From NCBI GenBank assembly GCA_002363865.1, contig DEWY01000011.1, forward strand, positions 64,263 through 128,262: 64,000 nt of DNA, read 5' to 3'. The translations under genes and the position numbers were made by a program. The DNA comes from Caulobacteraceae bacterium UBA3198 (lineage in GTDB: Bacteria; Pseudomonadota; Alphaproteobacteria; Caulobacterales; Caulobacteraceae). Positions 7,764 to 16,720 of the stretch are shown here, one piece after another; position 1 is the stretch's first letter; each line of letters starts with the position of its first letter. The notes below the pieces were generated by a model. It searched no databases, had not been told where the DNA came from, and worked only from the letters and a program-made list of their open reading frames with translations.

Positions 7764-9631
7764 GCCCAGGCCCGGGACAGCGCCGCCTGCAGCGTGGCGT
7801 TGCTGAACGGCTTGTGCACCAGGGTGATGTCGGCCGGCACCTCGACATCGAAATAGCCCGTGATCAGGATGATCGGCAGGTCCGCGCCGCCGGCGCGAGC
7901 GCGCTTGGCGAAGTCCACGCCGTTCACCCCGGGCATGGCGAAATCCACCAAGGCGAGATCGAAAGGTCCCTGTTCAGCCAGTAGGGCGAGGGCGGACTCC
8001 GCGCCATCGGCCTCGACCACCTGATGGCCGCAGTCGCGCAGGAAGCCGGCCGTCACGGCCCGCACAGGCGCCTCGTCATCGACGACCAGGATGCGCCGCC
8101 CGGACCGGGCTTGATCGGCCTGGCCCTCGTCCAGGGTGGGCGGCGGCTCTGTCGCCTCGGGCAAGGCGCGGGGCAGGTAGATCTTCACCTCCGTGCCCTG
8201 GCCCGGCTCGCTGCAGATCTCCAGGGCGCCGCCCGATCGCTGCGCAAAGCCATAGGCCATTGGCAGGCCAAGACCGGTGCCCTTGCCCACGGGTTTGGTG
8301 GTGAAGAACGGCTCAAGCACCCGCGCCAGCACTTCAGGCGTCATGCCCGCGCCGGTGTCATGGACGGAGATCACCGCATAGTCGCCCGCCGACAGGTCGA
8401 GCTTGGGGTCCGGCGCGCCAAGGGTCTGGTTCCAGGCCGATATGGTGATCCGCCCGCCGTCGGGCATGGCGTCGCGGGCGTTGACTGACAGGTTGAGGAT
8501 GGCGAGTTCGAACTGGTCGGGCTCGATGGCCGACCACCACAGGTCGTCCGCCAGGTCCCAGCTGATCCGCGCCCCGCCGCCCAGGGTGCGTTCCACCAGA
8601 TCCTTGGTCTGGGAGAGAATCTCCGCCAGGTCTACGACTTCGGCCCCGCGGCTCTCGGTCTGGCGGCTGAAGCCCAGCAGGCGTTGCGTCAGGGTGGCCC
8701 CCTTCTGGGCGGCCAGGGTGGCGTTATCCAGATAGCGCCGCACCGCCGCCTCATCGCCCAGGCGCCGCGTAGCCAGTTCGAGGCTGCCGATGATGGCGGT
8801 GAGCAGATTGTTGAAGTCGTGCGCCACGCCGCCGGCCAGGGTGCCCAGGGCGCGCAGCTTGTCGGACTGGCGCAGGTGCATTTCGGCCAGCTTCTCGTCG
8901 GTCACGTCGCGCTCGACGACCACCAGATGGCGGACCTCGCCAGCGTAGTCATGCACCGGCACGATCGCTGTCTCCAGCCATTGGGTCCCGACCTCGGTCT
9001 CCCGCTCGTCCAGCACCTCGACCGTCTCGCCTTGGGCGAGCGCCTGAGCCTCAGCGTCAGGCCGTCCAAGGCCGCCGACCTCGGACTCGGTCCGGCCGAC
9101 ACCCGTCTCTGAGCCCAGGCCCAGGGCCAGGGCCTTGCGTTCGTTGATCCGCACGAACCGGCCCTCCCGGTCCTTGACCGCCACGGCGGCGGGCAGGTGG
9201 GCCATGAGTCCGCGCAGCAGGGAGCGTTCCTCGTTCAACGCTCGGCGCAGCCTGTGCCGCTCGGCCGCGGCGATCACCATGGCCCGCAGGGCCTCGGGGT
9301 CCCACGGCTTGGCGGCGTAGCCGACGATCCCGCCCTTGTTCAGGGCGGCGGTGACGGAGCTCAGATCGGCATAGCCGGTCAGCAGGATCGCTTCCGCCTC
9401 GGACAGGCCTCGAGCCTGGCTCAGGAAGACGTCGCCGGTCATTTCCGGCATCCGTTGGTCGGAGACGATGACGGCGACATCCGGCTCCCGCACTAGGATC
9501 TCCAGCGCCTCGGCGCCGCCATGGGCGGCCATCACCTGGAAGCTGTCCTCCAGCAGGTCCTCGAGCGCCACCAGGATGTCGGGCTCGTCATCGACCAGGA
9601 GGATCAGCGGATTGTCGGAAAGGGCTGTCAT
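7757..9631 (-). CDS. Hybrid histidine kinase, REC-PAS-HisKA-HATPase-REC (last gene of chemosensory operon)
   Basis: Cytoplasmic hybrid kinase of 624 residues with no membrane segment. Order: N-terminal receiver (about 8-125, phosphoacceptor Asp58 in SDQRMPEMTG, Lys109), PAS (about 140-250), HisKA with His271 in GGVAHDFNNLLTAIIG, HATPase_c (N-box NLSVNARDAMPDGG, DTGAGM, GTGLGLPMAYG) and C-terminal receiver (about 512-622, Asp563 in LVDFAMPGVNG, Lys607). Both receivers look intact. Its ATG overlaps the stop of the preceding kinase gene (ATGA), so translation is coupled. An N-terminal receiver suggests it is controlled by an upstream phosphodonor, plausibly CheA or the neighbouring kinase; this is inference. 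No DNA-binding or GGDEF output is attached, so the final target must be elsewhere. Confidence 0.9.
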   Translation of the reverse strand: MTALSDNPLILLVDDEPDILVALEDLLEDSFQVMAAHGGAEALEILVREPDVAVIVSDQRMPEMTGDVFLSQARGLSEAEAILLTGYADLSSVTAALNKGGIVGYAAKPWDPEALRAMVIAAAERHRLRRALNEERSLLRGLMAHLPAAVAVKDREGRFVRINERKALALGLGSETGVGRTESEVGGLGRPDAEAQALAQGETVEVLDERETEVGTQWLETAIVPVHDYAGEVRHLVVVERDVTDEKLAEMHLRQSDKLRALGTLAGGVAHDFNNLLTAIIGSLELATRRLGDEAAVRRYLDNATLAAQKGATLTQRLLGFSRQTESRGAEVVDLAEILSQTKDLVERTLGGGARISWDLADDLWWSAIEPDQFELAILNLSVNARDAMPDGGRITISAWNQTLGAPDPKLDLSAGDYAVISVHDTGAGMTPEVLARVLEPFFTTKPVGKGTGLGLPMAYGFAQRSGGALEICSEPGQGTEVKIYLPRALPEATEPPPTLDEGQADQARSGRRILVVDDEAPVRAVTAGFLRDCGHQVVEADGAESALALLAEQGPFDLALVDFAMPGVNGVDFAKRARAGGADLPIILITGYFDVEVPADITLVHKPFSNATLQAALSRAWAQ

Positions 9632-11250
9632 GCCTGGGCGTCCACGGGCAACTCGATCACAAAGCGCGCCCCGCCAAGGGGCCCGCTGTCCACCGTGATC
9701 TCGCCTTTGTGGGCGCGGACGACCGCATAGGCAATGGCCAAGCCCAGCCCCGTCCCGTCCCCTACCGGTTTGGTGGTGAAGAAGGGTTCGAAGATGCGGT
9801 CGCGCACCTCTGCGGGCACGCCGGGGCCGGAGTCGTTGATCTCGATCCGGTAGTGGCCGTCGCGCTCCTCGGTGGAGATCTCGATGACGCCGGCGCCGCC
9901 CAGGGCGTCTGCGGCGTTGGACAGGATGTTCATGACCACCTGGTTGAGCAGGGCCGGGGAGGCCGTGAGCTGTGGCCTGGCGCGGAGGTTCCGGCGAACC
10001 TCGATGGCGCCCAGTTTGGGCGCCAGCAGGGCCAGGACGGTGTCGATGGCGTCGGGCACGTCCAGGTGCTGGCTTTCGGCCTCGTCGAGGCGGGAGAACT
10101 TCCGCAGGTTCATCACCAGGCTCTGAATGCGCTGCAGGCCCATCCGCATGGCGCCAAGTCTGTCGGTCATCTTGGCCAGGGGGGCGGCGGCGTCGGGCGT
10201 CTCCGACAGCTGCCGCGTCAGGCGTTCCACGGTCGTCTGATGGCCCAGGATGAAGGCCAGCGGGTTGTTGATCTCGTGGGCGATGCCCGCCACCAGTTCG
10301 CCGAGAGAGGCCATCTTCGCAGATTGGACCAGTTGGGCCTGGGCCTCGCGGAGTTGTTGATTGGCGGCTTCCAGTTCGGCGTTGGCGCGGGCCAGCTTGT
10401 CGGCCGCCGCGGCGCGGGAGTCAGCCTCTTCGGAACGCCGCGTCTCTTCGGCCAGCAGCCTGCGCCGCACCAGGGCGCGCACCCGCATGCGAAGCACCTC
10501 GTCCTCGTCGGTGCTGGCGGTGACGTCGTCGGCGCCGGCGTCGAAGGCCGCAGCCAGGGCGTGGGGGTCGCCGGCGCCGGGGCCGATGACGACGATCTGA
10601 AAGGGCAGGGACATCCGTTCGCGACGGCGATCCAGGCTGCGGCAGAGGTCCAGACCATCCAGGCTTGTTCCTGAGGCGGGCATGACGATGCAGTCGATCT
10701 GGTCATTGGCTTCGGCTAGCGCGGTCGCCGCATCCGGCGCCTCGCGAACCTCATAGCCGACCTGGGCCAGGATGGCGCCCAGCCGCATCCGCTGGGTGGC
10801 GCTGTCATGCACGACCATCACCTGGGCGGGACGGAAGGCGTCGGCGGTGCTCTCGGCGGCGGCCATGCGGCCCCGGCGGAGCAGCGCCCTGAGCCTCGCC
10901 AGCATGACATCCATGTCGGCGGACTTGGACACATAGGCGTCGGCGCCGCTCTCCAGGCCCTGGCGCTCCAGATCCTGCTCCCGGGCGCTGGTCAGCATCA
11001 GCAGGGGCAGGGTGCGGGTGCGCCGGTTCAGCCGTAGTTGCCGCGAAAGCTCGCGCCCGTCCATGCCGGGAAGGTGGAAATCGGCCACCACCAGGTCAGG
11101 AAGCGGCCCGTTCAGCCGCTCCAGCGCGGCTTCGGCGCTGGTGACGGTCTGGACCGTATAGCCCTCGGCTTCGAGGCGTCCGCGCAGGGCCAGGGCCTGG
11201 GTCTCGGAATCCTCGACCACGAGGACCTTGGCGTGGGTATGGGGGCTCAT
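9628..11250 (-). CDS. REC-REC-histidine kinase, CheS3-like
   Basis: Cytoplasmic kinase of 540 residues with two N-terminal receivers. REC1 (about 7-125) is complete: Glu13/Asp14, Asp57 in VVADFHLPGMDG, Lys109. REC2 (about 142-262) is degenerate. Where the phosphoacceptor should be, the sequence reads IVMPASGTSLDG, with Pro190 replacing Asp; the acidic pocket is His-Asp, and the conserved Lys is missing (VTAST). A coiled coil (about 265-312, including AELEAANQQLREAQAQL) leads to HisKA with His326 in GIAHEINNPLAF and to HATPase_c (NQVVMNILSNAADAL, DSGPGVP, GTGLGLAIAY). Tandem N-terminal receivers on a kinase inside a che cluster recall CheS3 of the Rhodospirillum centenum Che3 system. Its start overlaps the cheB stop (ATGA). 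Confidence 0.88.
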   Translation of the reverse strand: MSPHTHAKVLVVEDSETQALALRGRLEAEGYTVQTVTSAEAALERLNGPLPDLVVADFHLPGMDGRELSRQLRLNRRTRTLPLLMLTSAREQDLERQGLESGADAYVSKSADMDVMLARLRALLRRGRMAAAESTADAFRPAQVMVVHDSATQRMRLGAILAQVGYEVREAPDAATALAEANDQIDCIVMPASGTSLDGLDLCRSLDRRRERMSLPFQIVVIGPGAGDPHALAAAFDAGADDVTASTDEDEVLRMRVRALVRRRLLAEETRRSEEADSRAAAADKLARANAELEAANQQLREAQAQLVQSAKMASLGELVAGIAHEINNPLAFILGHQTTVERLTRQLSETPDAAAPLAKMTDRLGAMRMGLQRIQSLVMNLRKFSRLDEAESQHLDVPDAIDTVLALLAPKLGAIEVRRNLRARPQLTASPALLNQVVMNILSNAADALGGAGVIEISTEERDGHYRIEINDSGPGVPAEVRDRIFEPFFTTKPVGDGTGLGLAIAYAVVRAHKGEITVDSGPLGGARFVIELPVDAQA

Positions 11251-12314
11251 GACCGCCCCTTGGCGGCCAGCTGCACGATGCGCGGTCCGATCAGGTCCAG
11301 GGGCAGGATGTCCCGGGCCGCGCGCAGCCGAACTGCGGCCGCCGGCATCCCATTCACCACCGCGGTGCTGGCGTGCTCGGCGATGGTGTGGGCGCCCCCC
11401 TGCATCAGCCGCGACATGCCCTGGGCCCCGTCCTCGCCCATGCCGGTCAGCAGGGCGGCGACCGTGCGGGTGGGGGCGGTTTCGGCCAGGGCGCCGAACA
11501 GCACATTGGCCGAGGGCCGCTGTCCGCCCACCGGCGGGTCGCGGGTGATGCGCATGACGCCCGAGCTGCGGAGGGCCAGATGGCTGTCTCCGGGGGCCAC
11601 ATAGACCCGCCCTGGCTCAGCCAGGGTCCCGTCCTCGGCGAGCACCACCGGTATGGCCGAAAGGCCGTCCAGCCACTTGGCGAAGCCCTCCATGAAGGCT
11701 GCCCCCATGTGCTGCACCAGCAGGACCGGGGCGGGGAAGTTCGAGGGCAGGGCGCCCAGCACCTTGGCCAGGGCCGGCGGTCCCCCGGTGGAGGCGGCCA
11801 AGGCCAGGAAGTCCAGGCGCTCGAAGGCGCCGGCGACTACGGGGCGGGGCTCAGGCCGCGGATCGCGGGCCGCGCCGATGCTGCGCCGACGGATCACCGG
11901 CACGCTGCTCATGATGAACAGCTGGGTGCAGATAGTGTCGGCCAGACGCTCGTAGCTGGCGTTGCTGGGGCCGGCGGGCTTTTCCACTACGGTCAGGGCG
12001 CCGGCGCGAAGGGCGTTCATGGAAATGCGCAGCGAGGCGTCCTCGACCGCGTCGGCGATCACCACGATCGGGGTGGGGTGATCGGCCATGATCCGGGCCG
12101 TGGCCTCCAGACCGTCCATCCCCGGCAGTCGGATATCCATGGAGATCACGTCGGGCCGCACCCGGGGAATCTCGGCCAGCGCCTCTTCGGCCGAGGCGAC
12201 GGCCGAGGCGACGGTGAACCGGGGGTCCCGGCCGATGATATGAGTCAGCAGCTGGCGCACGACGAGGGAGTCCTCGACGATCATCACGCGGACCGGCGCA
12301 GGCGCCTGGCTCAC
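11247..12314 (-). CDS. cheB: CheB: chemoreceptor glutamate methylesterase/response regulator
   Basis: A 355-residue CheB that removes methyl groups from (and can deamidate) receptor glutamates. The N-terminal receiver has Asp60 (VISMDIRLPGMDG) and Lys112. After a linker rich in Arg and Pro comes the esterase domain with the catalytic triad Ser175 (AASTGGPP), His202 (VQHMG) and Asp295 (LLTGMGEDGAQGM). GTG start 12314 overlaps the cheA stop (GTGA). Together with the TPR-CheR it gives this system a complete methylation-demethylation pair, so adaptation is expected. No cheD gene is nearby. Confidence 0.95.
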   Translation of the reverse strand: MSQAPAPVRVMIVEDSLVVRQLLTHIIGRDPRFTVASAVASAEEALAEIPRVRPDVISMDIRLPGMDGLEATARIMADHPTPIVVIADAVEDASLRISMNALRAGALTVVEKPAGPSNASYERLADTICTQLFIMSSVPVIRRRSIGAARDPRPEPRPVVAGAFERLDFLALAASTGGPPALAKVLGALPSNFPAPVLLVQHMGAAFMEGFAKWLDGLSAIPVVLAEDGTLAEPGRVYVAPGDSHLALRSSGVMRITRDPPVGGQRPSANVLFGALAETAPTRTVAALLTGMGEDGAQGMSRLMQGGAHTIAEHASTAVVNGMPAAAVRLRAARDILPLDLIGPRIVQLAAKGRS

Positions 12315-14491
12315 AGGATGCGCCCAATGGTGGCCAGCAGCTCCCGTTGGTCGAATTTCTGCTTGGTGATGTAGGCCTCGGCCCCCAGATCCAGCCCCCG
12401 GCGCACATCGGCCTCGTCATCCCGGGAGGTCATCAGGATCACAGGCAGGCGGGCGAAGGCGGCGTCGGCCTTGATCGCCTGAAGCAGGGCGAAGCCGTCC
12501 ATGCGCGGCATTTCGATATCGGCCACCACCAGGTCGATGAGGGTGTCGGAGGAACGCAGGGTGTTCAGGGCGTCCACCCCGTCCACGGCCAGGAGGACGC
12601 GATAGCCCTGGGCCTCGAGGATGCTTTTTTCCAGGGTCCGGGTGGTGATGGAGTCGTCCACCACCAGCACGGTCCGCACCTGCTTCGTCTCGGCCCCTTT
12701 GGGCGCCAGACCCAGGGCTGAGGCCGAAAGCCGCCGGGCGTTCCGCAGCCAGCGGTCGATCAGGGCCTCCGGGTTGAGGACCAGCAGGGGCCGGTCCTCA
12801 TCCAGGATCGCCGCCCCCAGGGTGAGGCCCGGCGCGATCCGGCTGTCGTCCAGGTCCTGCACGGTGAGCTCGCGCACATCGACAATGTCGTCGACGGCCA
12901 GCAGCAGGTGTCGATCCCCCCGGTGGATGAGGACCATCGGCGCCGCGGCGCCGGGGGCCGGCGGCTCGAGCACGGCCTCATTGAGGAGGGCGTTCAAGGG
13001 GATCACGGGCGTGACAATGTCCGAGCCGTCGATTTGTATCCGCGCGCTGGGCACGCCCTCGACGATTTCCAGTTCGCCGCTTCGCAGGCGCAGCAGAGAC
13101 CGGATGGCGAAACTGGGCAGGCCAAACAGCGCGCCGCCGGCCTCCACGGCCACCAGGGTCTGTCGCGCCGCAGACAGGGGCGCGGACAGAACGACCTCGG
13201 CGCCGAAGGGCTGACGGGCCCGTAGCCGGGCCGAACCGCCCAGGGCGGCCAGGGATTGCCCCACCGCCGAAAGCCCCATGCCGCGGCCCGACAGGCGATC
13301 CACCGCCTTGGCCGCCGACACCCCGGGCTCGAACGCCAGGGCGAGAATTTCGTCGGGGTGACGGGGCGTCTGGCTGGCCGTCAGCAACCCACGGGCGATG
13401 GCGGCGGCCTCGATCCGGCCGAGGTCTGGTCCTGGGCCATCATCGGCGATGCGGACCTCCAGACGACCCCCGCGGGCGCGGGCCTGCAGAGTGATGTGCA
13501 GGCGTTCGGACTTGCCGGCGGCCTGGCGCACAGCCGGCGCCTCGGCCCCATGGCTGACGGCGTTGCGCAGCAGGTGGATGATCGGCTCGCGCAACGCCTG
13601 GAGCACGCGGCGCTCGGCCCGGACCTCCAGGCCTTCGGTGCGGACCTCCACCTCCAGGCCCTGGTCGCGGGCCAGGTCTCTCACCATGCGGCCGAGGTCG
13701 CCCAGCAGGCTTTCGGCTGGGGCCAGGGCGATTTCGTCGATCTGTTCGCGCAGGGCGGCCAGGCTCTCGCCCACAGCCCAGTTGGCCCGGGACTGGCGCC
13801 TGGCGAGTTCGCCCAGGTCGCGGGTCAGGGTCTGGAGGGCCGCTTCGAAGGCGACCGCCCGGTTGGAAGTCCGGCTGTCGCCGCTGCGGGCGCGCATGTC
13901 GCGCCACAGGCGCTCGAGCTGGCCGGCCTCCCGGCGGAGGCGCTGAGTCAGCTCCACCTGGGCGGCCTCGATCTGCACCTCGCTGGACAGGTGATGCAGG
14001 GCCTCGTTCAGGCGCTGGCCCAACTCCGCGTCCACCCGGACATATTCAGGCGAGCGCTCCTGCACTTGCGGCGGCGGCTCGTCAGGAGGCGAAGGGGCCG
14101 TGGCCTTGGCCTGGGGCGTCGGTCTCGGCGCGGGGGCGGCGCCCAGCGCCTCCAGGGCGCGGGCGGCGTCTGGCGGCGGGGCGCCTTCCCGCTGAGCGTC
14201 GGCCTGGGCCTCGATGGCGTCCAGACCCAGATGGATGAGATCGACCGTGGCGGCGTCCAGGCCCGCGCCGCCGTCGATCACCTGGGCCAGCCGCTCCTCC
14301 AGCCGGTGCGCCAGATGCTCGACGATCTCCAGGTCCACCGCCCGCGCCGCGCCCTTCAGGCTGTGCAGGCGGCGGAACATTTCGCGCAGGTCGGCGTCCT
14401 CCGGCGCGGCCAGGGCCCGGCGCACGGATTCGAGGTGCTCGCGGTGTTCGATGTCGAACGCCGCCAGGAGCTGGGCGCGGAGGTCAGCCAC
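12311..14491 (-). CDS. cheA: Hybrid CheA histidine kinase with C-terminal receiver
   Basis: CheA-type kinase of 726 residues. Hpt/P1 carries His43 in RRLHSLKGAAR. A linker rich in Pro and Ala (about 108-150) follows, and no typical P2 CheY-binding domain is evident. Then come a dimerisation segment, HATPase_c (PIIHLLRNAVSHG N-box, IADDGPGPD, SGRGMGLSAVG), a CheW-like P5 domain (about 440-575) and a receiver with Asp658 (VVADIEMPRMDG). A fused receiver and lack of P2 are typical of Wsp-, Frz- and Che3-type systems, not of flagellar CheA. Phosphate may pass from His43 to its own receiver and to the receivers of the two downstream kinases. GTG start 14491 lies 9 bp after the mcp stop. Confidence 0.93.
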   Translation of the reverse strand: MADLRAQLLAAFDIEHREHLESVRRALAAPEDADLREMFRRLHSLKGAARAVDLEIVEHLAHRLEERLAQVIDGGAGLDAATVDLIHLGLDAIEAQADAQREGAPPPDAARALEALGAAPAPRPTPQAKATAPSPPDEPPPQVQERSPEYVRVDAELGQRLNEALHHLSSEVQIEAAQVELTQRLRREAGQLERLWRDMRARSGDSRTSNRAVAFEAALQTLTRDLGELARRQSRANWAVGESLAALREQIDEIALAPAESLLGDLGRMVRDLARDQGLEVEVRTEGLEVRAERRVLQALREPIIHLLRNAVSHGAEAPAVRQAAGKSERLHITLQARARGGRLEVRIADDGPGPDLGRIEAAAIARGLLTASQTPRHPDEILALAFEPGVSAAKAVDRLSGRGMGLSAVGQSLAALGGSARLRARQPFGAEVVLSAPLSAARQTLVAVEAGGALFGLPSFAIRSLLRLRSGELEIVEGVPSARIQIDGSDIVTPVIPLNALLNEAVLEPPAPGAAAPMVLIHRGDRHLLLAVDDIVDVRELTVQDLDDSRIAPGLTLGAAILDEDRPLLVLNPEALIDRWLRNARRLSASALGLAPKGAETKQVRTVLVVDDSITTRTLEKSILEAQGYRVLLAVDGVDALNTLRSSDTLIDLVVADIEMPRMDGFALLQAIKADAAFARLPVILMTSRDDEADVRRGLDLGAEAYITKQKFDQRELLATIGRIL

Positions 14492-14500
14492 GACGGGCGA

Positions 14501-16162
14501 TCAGACCCGGTACCGTTCGGCCAGACCCAGCAGCTGCTGGGAGAGGCTGGCGAGGTTGCCGGCGGCTTCCTCCAGCTGGCGGGTGCCGACGGCGGTCTGC
14601 TGGCTGGCCTGGCGGATGTTCTGCAGGGCGCCCATGACCTGCTCGATCCCCAGCTGCTGCTGGTTGGTCGAGGCGACGATCTGCTGGAAGGTCTGGACGC
14701 TTTCCTGCACCCGACCAGTGATCTCGGTGATGGTGCGCTGGGTGGTGTCGGTGCGCTCCTTGCCGGCGGCGACGCGCTTGACGGCTTCCTCGGTGAGCAT
14801 GACCGACGAATTGATGCCCCGCTGGATGTCGCCAAGGATGGAACGGACCTGGTTGGTGGCGTCCTTCGCCTGATCGGCCAGCAGCTTCATCTCCGAGGCG
14901 ACCACGGAGAAGCTGCGGCCGTTCTCGCCAGCGGCGGCGGCCTCAATGGCGGCGTTGAGCGCCAGCAGGTGCGAGCGCTCGGAGATGTCGTTGACGGTGG
15001 AGATGATGTCGCCGATGGCCTGGGTCTTTTCGCTCAGGGCGACGATGTTCTCGGCCACCGCCTCGGCCTGATCGCGGATCGAGTCCATGGCCCCGGCGGT
15101 TTCGTCCACCGCACGCAGGCCCTCATTGCTGGTCTGGGCGGTGGCCTGGGCCGAGGCGATCACCTCCTGGGCGCGCTTGCCGATCTGAGCGCCGGAATGG
15201 GTGATCTCGTCGACCGTCGCGGCGGTCTCCTGAACCGCGGCCAATTGTTCCTCGACGCTGGCGGCCTGCTCCTGTGAGGACGCCCGGATTTCGGCGGTGG
15301 CGGCGTTCAGGTTCTCCGTCGCCTCGCGGTTCTGGCGGGCCAGATCACGCAGGCCGTCGACCATCACGTTGAGGGTGGTCCCCAGCCGTCCGATCTCATC
15401 GGAACCGGTCAGCTCGGTATGTCGGGTCAGGTCGCCCTGGCCGACCCGCTCGACAAAGGCCATGAAGCTGTTCAGCGGGGTGATGATCGACTTGCGGATC
15501 AGATAGGCCACCGCCATGGCGATGCCGACCGCCAGGATCAGCCCGACCAGGTTGAACAGGCGGCTTTGTTGATAGACCCGCTCCACCCGCTGCTGACCGA
15601 GGCCGATGGCCTGGTCGAGGGTGCCGGCGGCCCGCTCCATCTCCTGCCGGAAGGCCGCGCGGGGGGCGGCGAGCGCATCGCGGGCGGCCTGACCGGCGGC
15701 GATGTCTCTCCGGGCCATGGCCTGGAAGGCCACGAGGTCTCGCTGGCGCAGATCGACCAGAATGGCCCGCGCCCGGGTCAGGGACTGGCTGATCTGACCC
15801 CAGGCCCTGGCGCGGTCGCTGGAGACCGCGACGGCCTGGAAATTGGTGGCCTGGGCGATGGCCTGATCGAGGCTCTGGACCGCGACGGCCTCAGTCCGGC
15901 GCCAGTCCTGGGAGGCGCCGTCCGGAGTCGGCCCCATCACGCCCATGGCGTGATCGGCGAAGTCGGCCTCGGTGGCGGCTTCCAGCGCGTGCTGGGCCGA
16001 CTGCACCTCGGCCAGTTGCCTGATGAAGGCCATGTCGCGGTTGACGATGGAGGCGGTCTCCGACCGGACCTCGCCGATCTGCGCCAGACCGAGGGCGCCC
16101 AGGGCGATCACCAGGGCGATGACGGCCACAAAGCCCAGCAGGATACGATTGGCGATACTCAC
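14501..16162 (-). CDS. Methyl-accepting chemotaxis protein
   Basis: Transmembrane chemoreceptor of 553 residues. TM1 is about residues 8-28 and TM2 about 203-224. The periplasmic part of about 175 residues is mostly helical and fits a four-helix-bundle sensor. HAMP (about 225-280) is followed by the long cytoplasmic hairpin. Its tip is conserved (DISERSHLLALNAAIEAA, then AGENGRSFSVVASEM), where CheA and CheW dock. Gln/Glu-rich segments such as SSQEQAASVEEQ are candidate methylation sites. The C-terminus is LAERYRV, without the NWETF-like pentapeptide that tethers CheR/CheB in some receptors. The GTG start is 3 bp after the cheW stop. The ligand is unknown. Confidence 0.93.
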   Translation of the reverse strand: MSIANRILLGFVAVIALVIALGALGLAQIGEVRSETASIVNRDMAFIRQLAEVQSAQHALEAATEADFADHAMGVMGPTPDGASQDWRRTEAVAVQSLDQAIAQATNFQAVAVSSDRARAWGQISQSLTRARAILVDLRQRDLVAFQAMARRDIAAGQAARDALAAPRAAFRQEMERAAGTLDQAIGLGQQRVERVYQQSRLFNLVGLILAVGIAMAVAYLIRKSIITPLNSFMAFVERVGQGDLTRHTELTGSDEIGRLGTTLNVMVDGLRDLARQNREATENLNAATAEIRASSQEQAASVEEQLAAVQETAATVDEITHSGAQIGKRAQEVIASAQATAQTSNEGLRAVDETAGAMDSIRDQAEAVAENIVALSEKTQAIGDIISTVNDISERSHLLALNAAIEAAAAGENGRSFSVVASEMKLLADQAKDATNQVRSILGDIQRGINSSVMLTEEAVKRVAAGKERTDTTQRTITEITGRVQESVQTFQQIVASTNQQQLGIEQVMGALQNIRQASQQTAVGTRQLEEAAGNLASLSQQLLGLAERYRV

Positions 16163-16165
16163 GGG

Positions 16166-16720
16166 TCAGGCTCCCACAGGGGCGTCGCCAGCCAGCAGGG
16201 CGGCGACGGAAAGGACGACGAGGGTCTTGGCGTTGGTTTCGCCCGCGCTCACCACAAGGGCGCGTTGCGGGCTTTCGGGGTCGGGGCGGACATTGACCGC
16301 ATGGGGTCGCTCGGCGATCCGCAGGGCCAGATCGCGCCGGCCCTTCAACATGATCAGGTAGCCGCTGGTCTCTCGTGGCGGCGGCGCGCCGAGCAGAACG
16401 CCCAGGTCGAGCACTTGCCGGACACGGCCATTGTCGGCCACCAGCCCCATGACGGCCCCGGCGCTGGCAAGCCCCGTGCGGCCAAGCCGCTCCAGGGGGC
16501 GCAGGCTCGCCACCTCCGTCATCGGGATGCCGTAGAGATTGCCGCCCATGGGGCAGAGCAGAACCGCGGTGGCGTCCAGGGCGGCCACGTCGGTCTCGAC
16601 GCGGTCCGGCGCTGCGAGCCGGCGTGCGCGCTCGTCCAGAATCTGCCGGGTCTTGGGAGATTCAGTGGCCTGGACCGGGCGTTCGGCGCGGGGGCGGGGC
16701 TTCGGCTTGCTCTGGCTCAT
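16166..16720 (-). CDS. CheW-like coupling protein (second copy, WspD-like position)
   Basis: CheW-domain protein of 184 residues. A basic, Pro-rich N-terminal extension of about 45 residues (SKPKPRPRAERPVQ) precedes the CheW fold (about 50-180; LYGIPMTEVASLRPL, GAVMGLVADNGRVRQVLDLGVLLG). It is expected to bridge the receptor tip and CheA. The sequence is divergent from the other CheW in this operon, and having two CheW proteins on either side of a TPR-CheR gene mirrors WspB-WspC-WspD. ATG 16720 overlaps the cheR stop (ATGA). Confidence 0.85.
   Translation of the reverse strand: MSQSKPKPRPRAERPVQATESPKTRQILDERARRLAAPDRVETDVAALDATAVLLCPMGGNLYGIPMTEVASLRPLERLGRTGLASAGAVMGLVADNGRVRQVLDLGVLLGAPPPRETSGYLIMLKGRRDLALRIAERPHAVNVRPDPESPQRALVVSAGETNAKTLVVLSVAALLAGDAPVGA

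Noticed and set aside
13256..15277. A 673-residue plus-strand open frame opposite cheA and mcp
   Set aside because: Shadow of two confident genes; low-complexity composition and no ribosome site or domain.
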